Source of the DNA: Cyanobacteria bacterium UBA1221
GTDB taxonomy: Bacteria; Cyanobacteriota; Vampirovibrionia; Gastranaerophilales; Gastranaerophilaceae
Assembly (NCBI GenBank): GCA_002309425.1
Contig: DBXD01000001.1
Span: forward strand, 1 to 27,088
DNA: 27,088 nucleotides
Direction: 5' to 3'
Below the pieces are notes generated by a model. The model was given only the letters and a program-made list of their open reading frames with translations. It was not told where the DNA came from and did no database searches. This document shows positions 7,479 to 14,941 of this stretch, piece after piece (positions within the stretch are counted from its first letter, which is position 1; each line of letters opens with the position of its first letter). The position numbers and the translations under genes are program-made.

Positions 7479-7976
7479 CTATTCAGGATATGTCATGCGG
7501 GCTTCTTCAACATCAAAAACTGCATAGCGAGTACCTTGTGGCATGCCTAAAGAGTTAAAAATAGAACCGGAACCATTATTTTGATTATTATTCTCTTCAT
7601 ATCTTGTAAATGCATTCATTATATCTACAAAATCATTGTAAGTAGCCTTGTTTTGCAATGTATTTTCCAAGTCACCGCCTTCTTCTGATTGATCTTCTAT
7701 ATAATTATCCCAGGTGATTTCTCTTCCTTGTCCGCTTTCATTAACTTGTGCATCCATCATAAGTAACATTGCTCCAAGTTCTTTTGTGCTTATCTCACTG
7801 GTATTAAAATCTATTGCCATTACTTGTTGAAGTCTTGCTTCATTTACTTTTAAATTTGCTTCTTTAAAAATATTCATTGCTTCATCATACGAAATAGATT
7901 TTTTACCACCCATAAGTTCTTTAGCCTTGTTGTACCAACCTTTTACACTAGCTTGTGAAACATTAAGATGATTCAT
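7479..7976 (-). CDS. 165-residue protein with EF-hand-like loops; candidate SPASM substrate
   Basis: Not a family I can name. It is the first gene of the minus-strand cassette, with a strong AAGGAG site 5 bases before the ATG. Residues 30-75 look like helix-loop-helix, with the loop DFNTSEISTKEL at 56-67 resembling an EF-hand calcium loop one residue short. A second loop-like stretch runs from 75 to 92 (ending REITWDNY), and both are degenerate. A Glu-rich region, an Asn/Gln/Gly linker (129-138) and a C-terminal segment (GMPQGTRYAVFDVEEARMTY) follow. There are no Cys residues, no signal peptide and no membrane helix. As the gene immediately before two SPASM enzymes it may be their precursor or scaffold, with the flexible Asn/Gly linker and C-terminal tail as the most precursor-like region (inference). 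It is larger than typical precursor peptides. Confidence 0.75.
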   Translation of the reverse strand: MNHLNVSQASVKGWYNKAKELMGGKKSISYDEAMNIFKEANLKVNEARLQQVMAIDFNTSEISTKELGAMLLMMDAQVNESGQGREITWDNYIEDQSEEGGDLENTLQNKATYNDFVDIMNAFTRYEENNNQNNGSGSIFNSLGMPQGTRYAVFDVEEARMTYPE

Positions 7977-8070
7977 TATTGATTCTCCTTTTTAATTTTA
8001 CCCGTTATTCAAAGTAACTATGCATGCTAAATATCAGAGACCATACGATAAAGTCACAATTGATGTGGTT

Positions 8071-8099
8071 ATTTTAGCATATTTTATAGTATACGTCAA
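8071..8099 (-). promoter_or_regulatory. Promoter of the SPASM cassette
   Basis: On the minus strand: TTGACG (plus 8094-8099), a 17-base spacer, and TAAAAT (plus 8071-8076), with TG one base before the -10 box. This is among the best promoters in the window. It predicts a leader of roughly 85-90 bases before the ATG at 7976, unusually long for this region, which leaves room for leader control. Confidence 0.72.
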
Positions 8100-8150
8100 T
8101 ATTTTTGTGCCTGTAAAAGAATATATAATCTAGTAACAGGTTTAACTTTA

Positions 8151-8159
8151 TGCTACAAT
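8151..8159 (+). promoter_or_regulatory. Extended -10 promoter of the Nudix gene, leaderless type
   Basis: TGCTACAAT is an extended -10 box with its hexamer at 8154-8159, 6 bases before the ATG at 8166. No convincing -35 box is seen, as is common with extended -10 promoters. No Shine-Dalgarno site fits the 6-base gap. Confidence 0.5.
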
Positions 8160-8165
8160 TCGGGT

Positions 8166-8693
8166 ATGGATTTTGAAGAGAAAACGTTATCATCAAAAGT
8201 TGTATATGCAGGCAGGGTTATCACGATAGAAAAAGATGATGTAGAGCTTGCCAACGGTAATTTCTCCTTTAGAGAAGTTGCCCGTCATCCCGGCGGAGTG
8301 GTTATCCTTGCGATGAAAGACAAAGAAACACTTTTGCTTGTCAGACAATTCCGTTATCCTACAAAGCAGGTTGCGCTTGAACTTCCCGCAGGAAAATTGG
8401 AAAAAGGCGAGATTCCCGATTTGGCAGCAAAGCGTGAACTCGAAGAAGAAACAGGTTACAGGGCAGAAAAATGGAAATCTCTGGGTTATATAAACACAAC
8501 TCCCGGATTTTGTGATGAAAAATTGTATTTGTACAAAGCCGAAAAATTAACTTTTGTCGGAGAACATCCGGATGACGGTGAAATTATTAGGGCGGAAGAA
8601 ATTAAAATTCCCGATTTAATGCAAAAAATAAAATCCGGCGAAATTAATGATGCAAAAACACTCTGTGCAATATTGAGAGGGTTATATCTATGA
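8166..8693 (+). CDS. nudF: ADP-ribose pyrophosphatase (Nudix hydrolase)
   Basis: Hydrolyses ADP-ribose to AMP and ribose 5-phosphate in the cytosol, a housekeeping reaction. The 175-residue protein has a complete Nudix box at residues 76-98 (GX5EX7REUXEEXGU: Gly76, Glu82, Arg90, Glu91, Glu94, Glu95, Gly97). Pro113 lies 16 residues after the box glycine, the position typical of ADP-ribose pyrophosphatases. The upstream RQFRYP-type strand (residues 60-65) is also characteristic of this group. Its last four bases overlap the next start (ATGA), so the HAD gene is coupled. Substrate preference within Nudix enzymes cannot be proven from sequence alone. Confidence 0.9.
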   Translation: MDFEEKTLSSKVVYAGRVITIEKDDVELANGNFSFREVARHPGGVVILAMKDKETLLLVRQFRYPTKQVALELPAGKLEKGEIPDLAAKRELEEETGYRAEKWKSLGYINTTPGFCDEKLYLYKAEKLTFVGEHPDDGEIIRAEEIKIPDLMQKIKSGEINDAKTLCAILRGLYL

Positions 8694-9475
8694 TAAAAAT
8701 GGTTGCAACAGATATTGACGGAACAATTTTGGGCGAAAATTTTGAATTTAGTCCTGCGGTTGTTGATTGCGTAAAGGAATTAACCGCAAACGGAGTAAAA
8801 GTTGTCCTTGTAACCGGCAGAATGCATCTGTCTGCGCTTAAACTTGCCCAAAAACTCGGACTCAAAACCCCTATTGTATCTTATCAGGGAGGTTTAATAA
8901 AAGAGCAAAACGGAAATACTCTGTATCAGAAAAATCTTGATTCAAAAAGAGCAAAAGAGGTTATAAAGTGGGCAAAAGAAAATAATGTGCATATAAATCT
9001 GTATCTTGATGATGTTTTATATGTTGAAAATGATGATATTGCCGTAAGGCGTTATACGGGCGAAAGATATATTCCTTACGAGGTTTGTAATTTTGATGAT
9101 TTGGAAATAAAAAATGTAAATAAAATTCTTGCGATAGATTTTGACAGTGCGGAAAGAGTATCGGGCTGGGTTGAAATTCTGAGCAAAAAAATGCCTGAAC
9201 TTTATATCGTTAAATCTACCCCCTATTTTTGCGAAGTTTCTAATCCAGAAGCAAAAAAATCCTGTGCGGTTGAGTTTTTACAAAATTATTGGGGACTAGA
9301 GAAAGAAGAAATCCTTTGTATTGGGGATCAGAATAACGACATCGAACTTTTAAAAGCAGGCGGGGTTGCCGTTGCAATGGGTAACGGAACCGAGCAGCTT
9401 AAACAGGTTGCTGATTTTGTGACGGATACGATTGATAATGACGGTTTTGTAAAAGCTATTAAAAAATACTGCTGA
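8690..9475 (+). CDS. HAD-superfamily phosphatase, Cof type
   Basis: The 261-residue protein has all the HAD motifs: DIDGT (nucleophile Asp8, acid/base Asp10), VTGR at 41-44 with Thr42, a Lys pair at 189-190 as motif III, and GDQNND at 212-217 as motif IV. The insert between motifs II and III is the large C2b cap of the Cof family. Members dephosphorylate sugar phosphates, FMN or pyridoxal phosphate, and the substrate cannot be told. The start overlaps the Nudix stop by four bases, so the two proteins are probably made together; a combined role in clearing nucleotide or sugar phosphates is only an inference. Confidence 0.9.
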   Translation: MIKMVATDIDGTILGENFEFSPAVVDCVKELTANGVKVVLVTGRMHLSALKLAQKLGLKTPIVSYQGGLIKEQNGNTLYQKNLDSKRAKEVIKWAKENNVHINLYLDDVLYVENDDIAVRRYTGERYIPYEVCNFDDLEIKNVNKILAIDFDSAERVSGWVEILSKKMPELYIVKSTPYFCEVSNPEAKKSCAVEFLQNYWGLEKEEILCIGDQNNDIELLKAGGVAVAMGNGTEQLKQVADFVTDTIDNDGFVKAIKKYC

Positions 9476-9498
9476 TACATAATATTGTTTCAAAATAA

Positions 9499-10911
9499 TT
9501 ATTTAATTGTAATTAATGTATCTCTAAGATTAGGTTCTATTTTTGCTGTTGCTTTGCTTTTATTATTTTTGTAATTTAAGGTAATATTAGTCGGATAAGT
9601 TTCAGCATAATTTGTCATATAAAATTTGCCGTTGATATCAATTAATCCGGTCATAAAATCTTTACCCTCTTCGGCAAAGTTAAATAATTCAGACTTTGTA
9701 TAAAGGGTTTTAGTAACAGTTTCTTTATCCAGTTTGTTTAAAAGTTTTTTATTGGTTAAAAGTATAGGATTACTGTCAATATCCGCGAGGCCAAACCTTA
9801 TTCTGAACATATAATATTTTTTTTGTATTTTATTTTTTATAACTTTTGGATGTTCCGACATAGAATCTTGGTCATACAAGTTTTCAACTTTATCTACAAT
9901 TTCACTGCCGATTTTTAAAATATCATTTCTCGTGTAACCATCTACAGGAGTTTTTACCAGTGCTCTTACGATAAACTCAAGCATATGGTCATGGCATACA
10001 GAATTTTTTCTTCCTATTAACGGCGAAAATGTAAATATAACATTTGCCATTCTGTCAGTGTATATTTCTCTTAATTTTTGTGCTTTTTTTATTTTTTCTT
10101 CATTTCCTTCTGAAATACCTTCCTTTTGTAATTCTACCGACCTGTTATAAATTGAATGGAAAGGATTTAGTGATATATTAAATTGTAAAAAATCGTATTT
10201 ATCACTGTTTACTACTTTTTGGATTAAATCCTCCATCCTTTTTTGAGTCTTTTTATCTTTATCATTTAAATTCCAGCCTGCAGTATCAAAGAGTATTTTC
10301 TTTCCTGTTACATCATACAGCATTTTAGCTAAATCGGCATAGTCATAGGTTTTTCCGTCTTTATCCTCTAAATATATCGTTGAACAATCAGCATCATTGA
10401 ATAAAAAAAGAGATACATTTTCATTTTGCCCAAATATGTTAAAGTCCAACCTTCTATTTAACTCCTTAAAACCGTCAATAAGATTTTTATAATCTTCAAA
10501 ATCAATTTTATCCGTATAATGATTTGTTTTCATATAGAAAGGTGTTTTTGCATCGCAATAACAGTATATGCATCCGTTATCACAGCCTCTTTGAATAACT
10601 ACTGTATCTAATTTAGATGCCAGATATGCAATCTGAGAAAAGCTCAAACCGTCAAATATTTCAATCCCGTTTTGAATACCATCAAGTTTTTCAAGGTCAT
10701 AAGAAGTTAAATCTCCATAAAATTTTCCAAGTTCTTCTTTCCTTTGTTTCAGATAAGTAGTTACTTTAGAGGGAATTTCTGACGATTTTTGGAAAGATAC
10801 TGTATCTTTTGGCAGAGATAAATATCGTACATTATATTTTGGTGTATTGTTAGAATTGTCGTATTTTAACGGGGAATTACACCAAGCATTATTTACAAAA
10901 TTAACTTTCAT
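9499..10911 (-). CDS. Radical-SAM-like protein with CX3CX2C site
   Basis: The 470-residue protein carries RGCDNGCIYCYC at 108-119, with Cys110, Cys114 and Cys117 spaced as in radical SAM enzymes. Downstream come a strand with LFLFNDADCSTIYLE and a segment (KKILFDTAGWNLND) that fits a TIM-barrel repeat. The first 45 residues are polar and unstructured, with MKVNFVNN at the front and DTVSFQKS at 36-43. This resembles the N-terminal tags of the tandem paralogues and of the last gene in this window. No SPASM-type Cys cluster follows. The gene stands alone on the minus strand between plus-strand genes. Substrate unknown. The 4Fe-4S/SAM assignment rests on the motif and fold pattern only. Confidence 0.75.
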   Translation of the reverse strand: MKVNFVNNAWCNSPLKYDNSNNTPKYNVRYLSLPKDTVSFQKSSEIPSKVTTYLKQRKEELGKFYGDLTSYDLEKLDGIQNGIEIFDGLSFSQIAYLASKLDTVVIQRGCDNGCIYCYCDAKTPFYMKTNHYTDKIDFEDYKNLIDGFKELNRRLDFNIFGQNENVSLFLFNDADCSTIYLEDKDGKTYDYADLAKMLYDVTGKKILFDTAGWNLNDKDKKTQKRMEDLIQKVVNSDKYDFLQFNISLNPFHSIYNRSVELQKEGISEGNEEKIKKAQKLREIYTDRMANVIFTFSPLIGRKNSVCHDHMLEFIVRALVKTPVDGYTRNDILKIGSEIVDKVENLYDQDSMSEHPKVIKNKIQKKYYMFRIRFGLADIDSNPILLTNKKLLNKLDKETVTKTLYTKSELFNFAEEGKDFMTGLIDINGKFYMTNYAETYPTNITLNYKNNKSKATAKIEPNLRDTLITIK

Positions 10912-10994
10912 ATCTTTTTAAAAACCCGTAAAAAAATTTTTTGCTATGTTTAAATTTTTTGTAATAAAATATAATCAGGACAGGGAGGTAAATT

Positions 10995-11198
10995 ATGTAC
11001 CACGTTTATACTGAGAAAGATTATTCTGAATTTTCAAAAACTCTGGTCGGGGAATATACCGATTTGGAGGAAGCAATGGAAGTTGCGAGGAAAAAAATAG
11101 AAAACAGACCCGATTTGAGATATATAGTCGAAGAAACAGACGGTCATGTTAACAATTACGGCGAACTTATTACGACAGTTATTGCCGAGAGTGACTAG
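10995..11198 (+). CDS. Small hypothetical protein, 67 residues
   Basis: Not recognised. Strong AGGGAGG at 10982-10988, 6 bases before the ATG, and TATAAT at 10970-10975 with a weak -35 box support a real gene. The acidic protein begins MYHVYTEKDYSEFSKTLVG and looks like a single alpha/beta unit: strand, helix (DLEEAMEVARKKIEN), then two strands (RYIVEE and ITTVIAE). It ends 24 bases before lepA and lies in the same orientation, but lepA has its own promoter in that gap. There is no membrane segment or metal-binding motif. Confidence 0.75.
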   Translation: MYHVYTEKDYSEFSKTLVGEYTDLEEAMEVARKKIENRPDLRYIVEETDGHVNNYGELITTVIAESD

Positions 11199-11206
11199 TG
11201 TGTTTA

Positions 11207-11215
11207 TGCTATAAT
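11207..11215 (+). promoter_or_regulatory. Extended -10 promoter of lepA, leaderless type
   Basis: TGCTATAAT: an extended -10 box with a perfect TATAAT at 11210-11215, 7 bases before the ATG at 11223. No Shine-Dalgarno site can be found in that gap (TAATTTT). Confidence 0.6.
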
Positions 11216-11222
11216 TAATTTT

Positions 11223-13025
11223 ATGAAATACAGAGAAGATGTCAGAAATTTTTGTATAATTGCCCACATTGACCATGGAAAATCTACTCTGGCAGACAGA
11301 TTGCTTGAAAAAACAGGAACTGTTTCCCAGCGTGATATGCAGAACCAGATTATGGATTCCATGGACATTGAACGTGAGCGCGGGATTACGATTAAATTGA
11401 ATACCGCAAGAATGAACTATAAAGCCAAAAACGGTAAAGAATATACGCTTAATTTAATTGATACTCCCGGGCATGTTGATTTTTCATATGAGGTTTCACG
11501 CTCACTTGCAGCTTGTGAAGGTGCTTTGCTGATTGTTGATTCCACACAGGGTGTGGAAGCGCAAACTCTTGCAAATGTTTATCTTGCGGCAGAACAAAAT
11601 TTGGAAATTATTCCCGTAATTAATAAAATTGACCTGCCTTCAGCGGATGTGGACAGGGTAAGGGAAGAAATTGAAGAAGTCCTGGGAATAGATGCCTCTC
11701 TTGCAATTCCTGTCAGCGCAAAAGCCGGAATTGGTATTGATGAAGTTTTAGAGGCCATTGTGGATTTAATTCCGCCGCCTGAAGATACGATAGATAAGCC
11801 GTTAAGAGCATTGGTTTTTGACAGTGTTTATGACCAGTATTTGGGAACTCTGTGTTTCTTCAAGGTCGTTGACGGGTCGATTAAGGTTGGGGATAAAGTT
11901 AAATTTATGGCAACCGATAAGGAAGTTGAAGTTGTCGAACTCGGGTATCAGACACCTATGCGGGTATCCGTAAAAGAATTACATTGCGGTGATGTCGGAT
12001 TTTTTGCGGGTTCTATAAAAGAACTGACGAGATTTGTCGGGGATACGATTACAAATGCCGAAAATCCTGCCCCGGAGCCCTTACCCGGATATAAGGAAGC
12101 GCTTCCGATGGTGTTTTCGGGACTCTATCCTGTTGATAATGACGATTATCAGGATTTAAAAGAGGCTTTGGAAAAACTAAAACTCAATGACAGCAGCATT
12201 ACTTTTGAACCGGAAACATCTTCCGCACTTGGTTTTGGTTTCAGATGCGGTTTTTTGGGGATGCTCCATATGGAAATTGCACAGGAAAGACTGGAAAGAG
12301 AATACGGACTTTCTATTGTAACAACCGCTCCGTCCGTTGTTTATAAGGTTTATAAAACAAACGGTGAAATGGTTGAGATTGATAATCCCGCAAATCTTCC
12401 CGCAGCACAATACAGGGATTATATAGAAGAACCCTATGTGAAAGTTTCGATAATTACCCCGAATGATTATGTGGGAACACTGATGGATTTGGCTCAGACA
12501 AAGCGCGGTATTTTCAAAAATATGTCGTATCTTGACAAAATCAGAGCAAATCTTGAATACGAAATTCCTTTGTCAGAAGTAATTACAGACTTTTATGACC
12601 AACTTAAATCCAGAACCAAAGGGTATGCAAGCATGGATTATGAATTTTGCGATTACAAGCGCTCTAAACTTGTAAAACTGGACGTTATGCTTGCCGGAGA
12701 AATTGTAGATGCCCTGTCTGTAATCTGTCATGAGGATAACGCTTTTTATGTGGGGCAAAAATTAACAGTAAAATTAAAAGACATTATTCCGAGGCAGTTG
12801 TTCGAAGTTCCTATACAGGCGGCAATAGGCGGAAGAATTATTGCAAGAACAAATATAAAAGCTTTGCGTAAAAACGTACTTGATAAGTGCTATGGCGGTG
12901 ATATTACCCGTAAACGCAAATTGCTTGAAAAGCAGAAAAAAGGTAAAAAACGTATGAAATCTGTTGGCAGAGTAGAAGTTCCGCAGGAAGCTTTTATGGC
13001 CGTTTTGAGTCTGGAAGAAGATTAG
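11223..13025 (+). CDS. lepA: Elongation factor 4 (LepA), ribosome-bound GTPase
   Basis: The 600-residue protein is full length for LepA/EF4, a translational GTPase that acts on stalled or initiating ribosomes. GTPase motifs are AHIDHGKST (P-loop, about 14-22), RERGIT (switch I), DTPGHVDF (switch II), NKIDLP and SAKAG. The LepA-specific C-terminal domain ends with GGDITRKRKLLEKQKKGKKRMK, and domain III contains GFGFRCGFLGMLHMEI. It has its own extended -10 promoter with no ribosome-binding leader. An AT-rich hairpin after the stop probably ends transcription. Sequence is conserved throughout and no residue looks abnormal. Confidence 0.98.
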   Translation: MKYREDVRNFCIIAHIDHGKSTLADRLLEKTGTVSQRDMQNQIMDSMDIERERGITIKLNTARMNYKAKNGKEYTLNLIDTPGHVDFSYEVSRSLAACEGALLIVDSTQGVEAQTLANVYLAAEQNLEIIPVINKIDLPSADVDRVREEIEEVLGIDASLAIPVSAKAGIGIDEVLEAIVDLIPPPEDTIDKPLRALVFDSVYDQYLGTLCFFKVVDGSIKVGDKVKFMATDKEVEVVELGYQTPMRVSVKELHCGDVGFFAGSIKELTRFVGDTITNAENPAPEPLPGYKEALPMVFSGLYPVDNDDYQDLKEALEKLKLNDSSITFEPETSSALGFGFRCGFLGMLHMEIAQERLEREYGLSIVTTAPSVVYKVYKTNGEMVEIDNPANLPAAQYRDYIEEPYVKVSIITPNDYVGTLMDLAQTKRGIFKNMSYLDKIRANLEYEIPLSEVITDFYDQLKSRTKGYASMDYEFCDYKRSKLVKLDVMLAGEIVDALSVICHEDNAFYVGQKLTVKLKDIIPRQLFEVPIQAAIGGRIIARTNIKALRKNVLDKCYGGDITRKRKLLEKQKKGKKRMKSVGRVEVPQEAFMAVLSLEED

Positions 13026-13040
13026 TTAATATTTCTTAAT

Positions 13041-13072
13041 ATATTTTTGTCGAACTAGCAAAAATATTTTTT
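13041..13072 (+). terminator. Rho-independent terminator candidate after lepA
   Basis: A 9-base perfect stem (ATATTTTTG at 13041-13049 with CAAAAATAT at 13059-13067), a 9-base loop, and a T run to 13072. The stem is AT-rich and therefore weak. The T run is also part of the conserved block upstream of the next gene. Confidence 0.5.
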
Positions 13073-13083
13073 GTTCATGTTTT
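13068..13083 (+). repeat. Upstream block shared with the third tandem paralogue
   Basis: TTTTTGTTCATGTTTT, identical to 14305-14320. Both copies end exactly 9 bases before an ATG (13093 and 14330). An A-run resembling ACAAAAA precedes both. It may be a leftover of gene duplication or a shared control element. Confidence 0.7.
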
Positions 13084-13092
13084 ATCTCCTCT

Positions 13093-13650
13093 ATGAAAGT
13101 ATCATCGATTAGCGGAAAATTAAGCAGCAGTTATATCTATTTTAGGGCAACCAGTAATGTGAAACATATGACGGAGCCTGCCGGTAAGGTATGCAGGTAT
13201 GATGATTTGTACGATACAGATGTGAAAAATCACAGTATTAAAGGCAGTTATGGGGACAAAAATTATTCCTTAATGATAAATGATGATAAAGGAATGCGCA
13301 TCTCGGGAAAGATTGGTCCGTACCCTGTATATGTAAGTATCTCAAAAAGACGCGGATTTATGGGATTATCAAGTGGTAAGACCGGAATAAGCGGTTTTAT
13401 AGGTGATAAAGCGCTTAACTTAACATGTAAAACTGACTACATGTCACAACATCTTACCGGGAAATATAACAATAAAGATATAGATATGATGTTGTGGGAT
13501 TCATTTGGGTCAGACAGTTTATATATAGATGGTGAAAATATTGATATTAATATAGACAGAAAATCAAATGCAGTTACCGGAAAGGCTTCTGTCGCACCGG
13601 AGCTGCTGCCGATATTAACAAGCCTGGCAATGATAAAGGACAAACTGTAA
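13093..13650 (+). CDS. Beta-repeat protein, tandem paralogue 1 of 3
   Basis: Family not recognised. The 185-residue protein opens with MKVSSISGKLSSSYIYFRAT, a tag shared with the next two genes, followed by a polar linker. Five short repeats of the pattern hydrophobic-x-Gly-x-hydrophobic-Gly-x-x-x-hydrophobic-x-hydrophobic follow: SIKGSYGDKNYSLMI, RISGKIGPYPVYVSI, GISGFIGDKALNLTC, HLTGKYNNKDIDMML and LYIDGENIDINI. It ends with a hydrophobic helix (LLPILTSLAMIKDKL). The repeats suggest stacked beta hairpins. There is no classical signal peptide. The start is fixed by alignment with its paralogues; no Shine-Dalgarno site is evident. Function unknown; a structural or surface role is a guess. Confidence 0.78.
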   Translation: MKVSSISGKLSSSYIYFRATSNVKHMTEPAGKVCRYDDLYDTDVKNHSIKGSYGDKNYSLMINDDKGMRISGKIGPYPVYVSISKRRGFMGLSSGKTGISGFIGDKALNLTCKTDYMSQHLTGKYNNKDIDMMLWDSFGSDSLYIDGENIDINIDRKSNAVTGKASVAPELLPILTSLAMIKDKL

Positions 13651-13687
13651 TTTCAATTTACAAAAAATTTAAGGTATTAACATTATT

Positions 13688-14266
13688 ATGAAAGTTCTAC
13701 CGGTTCATAAAAATTTATACAGTAGCAATATGTATTTCAGTTCAGCAAGACACAATACCGGAAATCAAAATTATGTTCCTAATGAAGCGAGGTTCAGAGA
13801 TATTGGAGATATTTTTTCCATGTATTTTAATTATGAAAAGAGACATGTCGTCAGCGGGAAATGCTTAGAGGATGAATATTCTCTTAATACAACTGTTATG
13901 CCTGAAAAAAATAGAAGTTACATACAGGGTAACGTAGGCAATGATGATGTTTTAATAAATATCAAAAAGAAGAAAAATTTTTGGGGAATTCCTATAACAA
14001 AAATCGAAGGTTCTGTGGGTGATAATAATTTATCGCTTGTCAGTAAAATAAAAGGTTCAAATCAGTATATCAGAGGGAAATTTAATAAGGAAGATATTAA
14101 TGTCGTGTTCTGGGATTCCAATCAATATGACAGCTCCTGTATTACAGGAAAGAATATTAATATGCGTATAGCAAATGATACATACACCGTTCTGGGGGGT
14201 TCCCGCCTAAATTCAAAACTTTTGCCGATATTGGTTTGTTTGTCTAACATAAAATACACCATGTAA
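13688..14266 (+). CDS. Beta-repeat protein, tandem paralogue 2 of 3
   Basis: The 192-residue paralogue of its two neighbours opens with MKVLPVHKNLYSSNMYFSS. Its five Gly-spaced repeats are VVSGKCLEDEYSLN, YIQGNVGNDDVLINI, KIEGSVGDNNLSLVS, YIRGKFNKEDINVVF and CITGKNINMRI. It ends with the same type of tail (LLPILVCLSNIKYTM). The linker after the tag is longer than in paralogue 1. Upstream it lacks the exact 16-base block of the other two genes but has an A-run/T-run ahead of the ATG. The gap to paralogue 1 is 37 bases, so co-transcription is possible. Divergence between copies is high while the Gly pattern is kept, pointing to an old duplication under structural constraint. Function unknown. 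Confidence 0.78.
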   Translation: MKVLPVHKNLYSSNMYFSSARHNTGNQNYVPNEARFRDIGDIFSMYFNYEKRHVVSGKCLEDEYSLNTTVMPEKNRSYIQGNVGNDDVLINIKKKKNFWGIPITKIEGSVGDNNLSLVSKIKGSNQYIRGKFNKEDINVVFWDSNQYDSSCITGKNINMRIANDTYTVLGGSRLNSKLLPILVCLSNIKYTM

Positions 14267-14304
14267 ATTTATATTAAATTTTTTCCAAAGTTTTAACAAA
14301 AAAA

Positions 14305-14320
14305 TTTTTGTTCATGTTTT
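14305..14320 (+). repeat. Upstream block shared with the first tandem paralogue
   Basis: Second copy of TTTTTGTTCATGTTTT, ending 9 bases before the ATG at 14330; see the copy at 13068-13083. Confidence 0.7.
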
Positions 14321-14329
14321 GATATCGCT

Positions 14330-14941
14330 ATGAAAGTTACTCCGGTTCAAAAAAGTTTAAGTTGCAGTTATATTTATTTCAAGTCGACGGATAGTATTCA
14401 GAAGCCGAAAACGACTCCGGTGAAGGATTCTTTTTATAATATTTCGGAAGCTTTTTCTATAGATAATTTTCAGCAGAGGCTGAAGAATTTTTCAATAAGC
14501 GGCACTTGTAATCAGCAGGACTATAATATTATTGCCGATACAGATAGCAGGACTATTACCGGAAACATAGGGCAGGAGTCTGTAAATATAAATATTGGTG
14601 AACAGAAAATTGACAGACTGTTTAGTCTAAAGTCAACTGCAAAAAATGCAATAACGGGTTATATAGGAGATAAAGAAGTAAATTTAATGTATTCAACAAA
14701 CCTTATCGGTACAAAACTTATAGGAACATTCGGGACGGAAAATATTGCAATCAGATTCAGAAAAGCATATAGATTTCAGGATATGTATGCGGATGGTAAG
14801 AAGCTGAAACTTACCCTTTCTGCCTCAGAACATCTTACTCACACAAACTATCAGGCTATGGGGAAATCTTCAATAGACAAAGATTTTCTGCCTTTATTGA
14901 CGGAATTAATGCTGGTCAGTTCTTATACCGGGCTCAGATAA
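14330..14941 (+). CDS. Beta-repeat protein, tandem paralogue 3 of 3
   Basis: The 203-residue paralogue opens with MKVTPVQKSLSCSYIYFKST. Repeats: SISGTCNQQDYNIIA, TITGNIGQESVNINI, AITGYIGDKEVNLMY, KLIGTFGTENIAIRF and MYADGKKLKLTL, then a tail FLPLLTELMLVSSYTGLR. The third repeat (GYIGDKEVNL) is closest to GFIGDKALNL of paralogue 1. The 3' end overlaps the convergent TPR gene by 19 bases, so the two transcripts can pair there. No signal peptide or membrane helix apart from the weakly hydrophobic C-terminus. Function unknown. Confidence 0.78.
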   Translation: MKVTPVQKSLSCSYIYFKSTDSIQKPKTTPVKDSFYNISEAFSIDNFQQRLKNFSISGTCNQQDYNIIADTDSRTITGNIGQESVNINIGEQKIDRLFSLKSTAKNAITGYIGDKEVNLMYSTNLIGTKLIGTFGTENIAIRFRKAYRFQDMYADGKKLKLTLSASEHLTHTNYQAMGKSSIDKDFLPLLTELMLVSSYTGLR

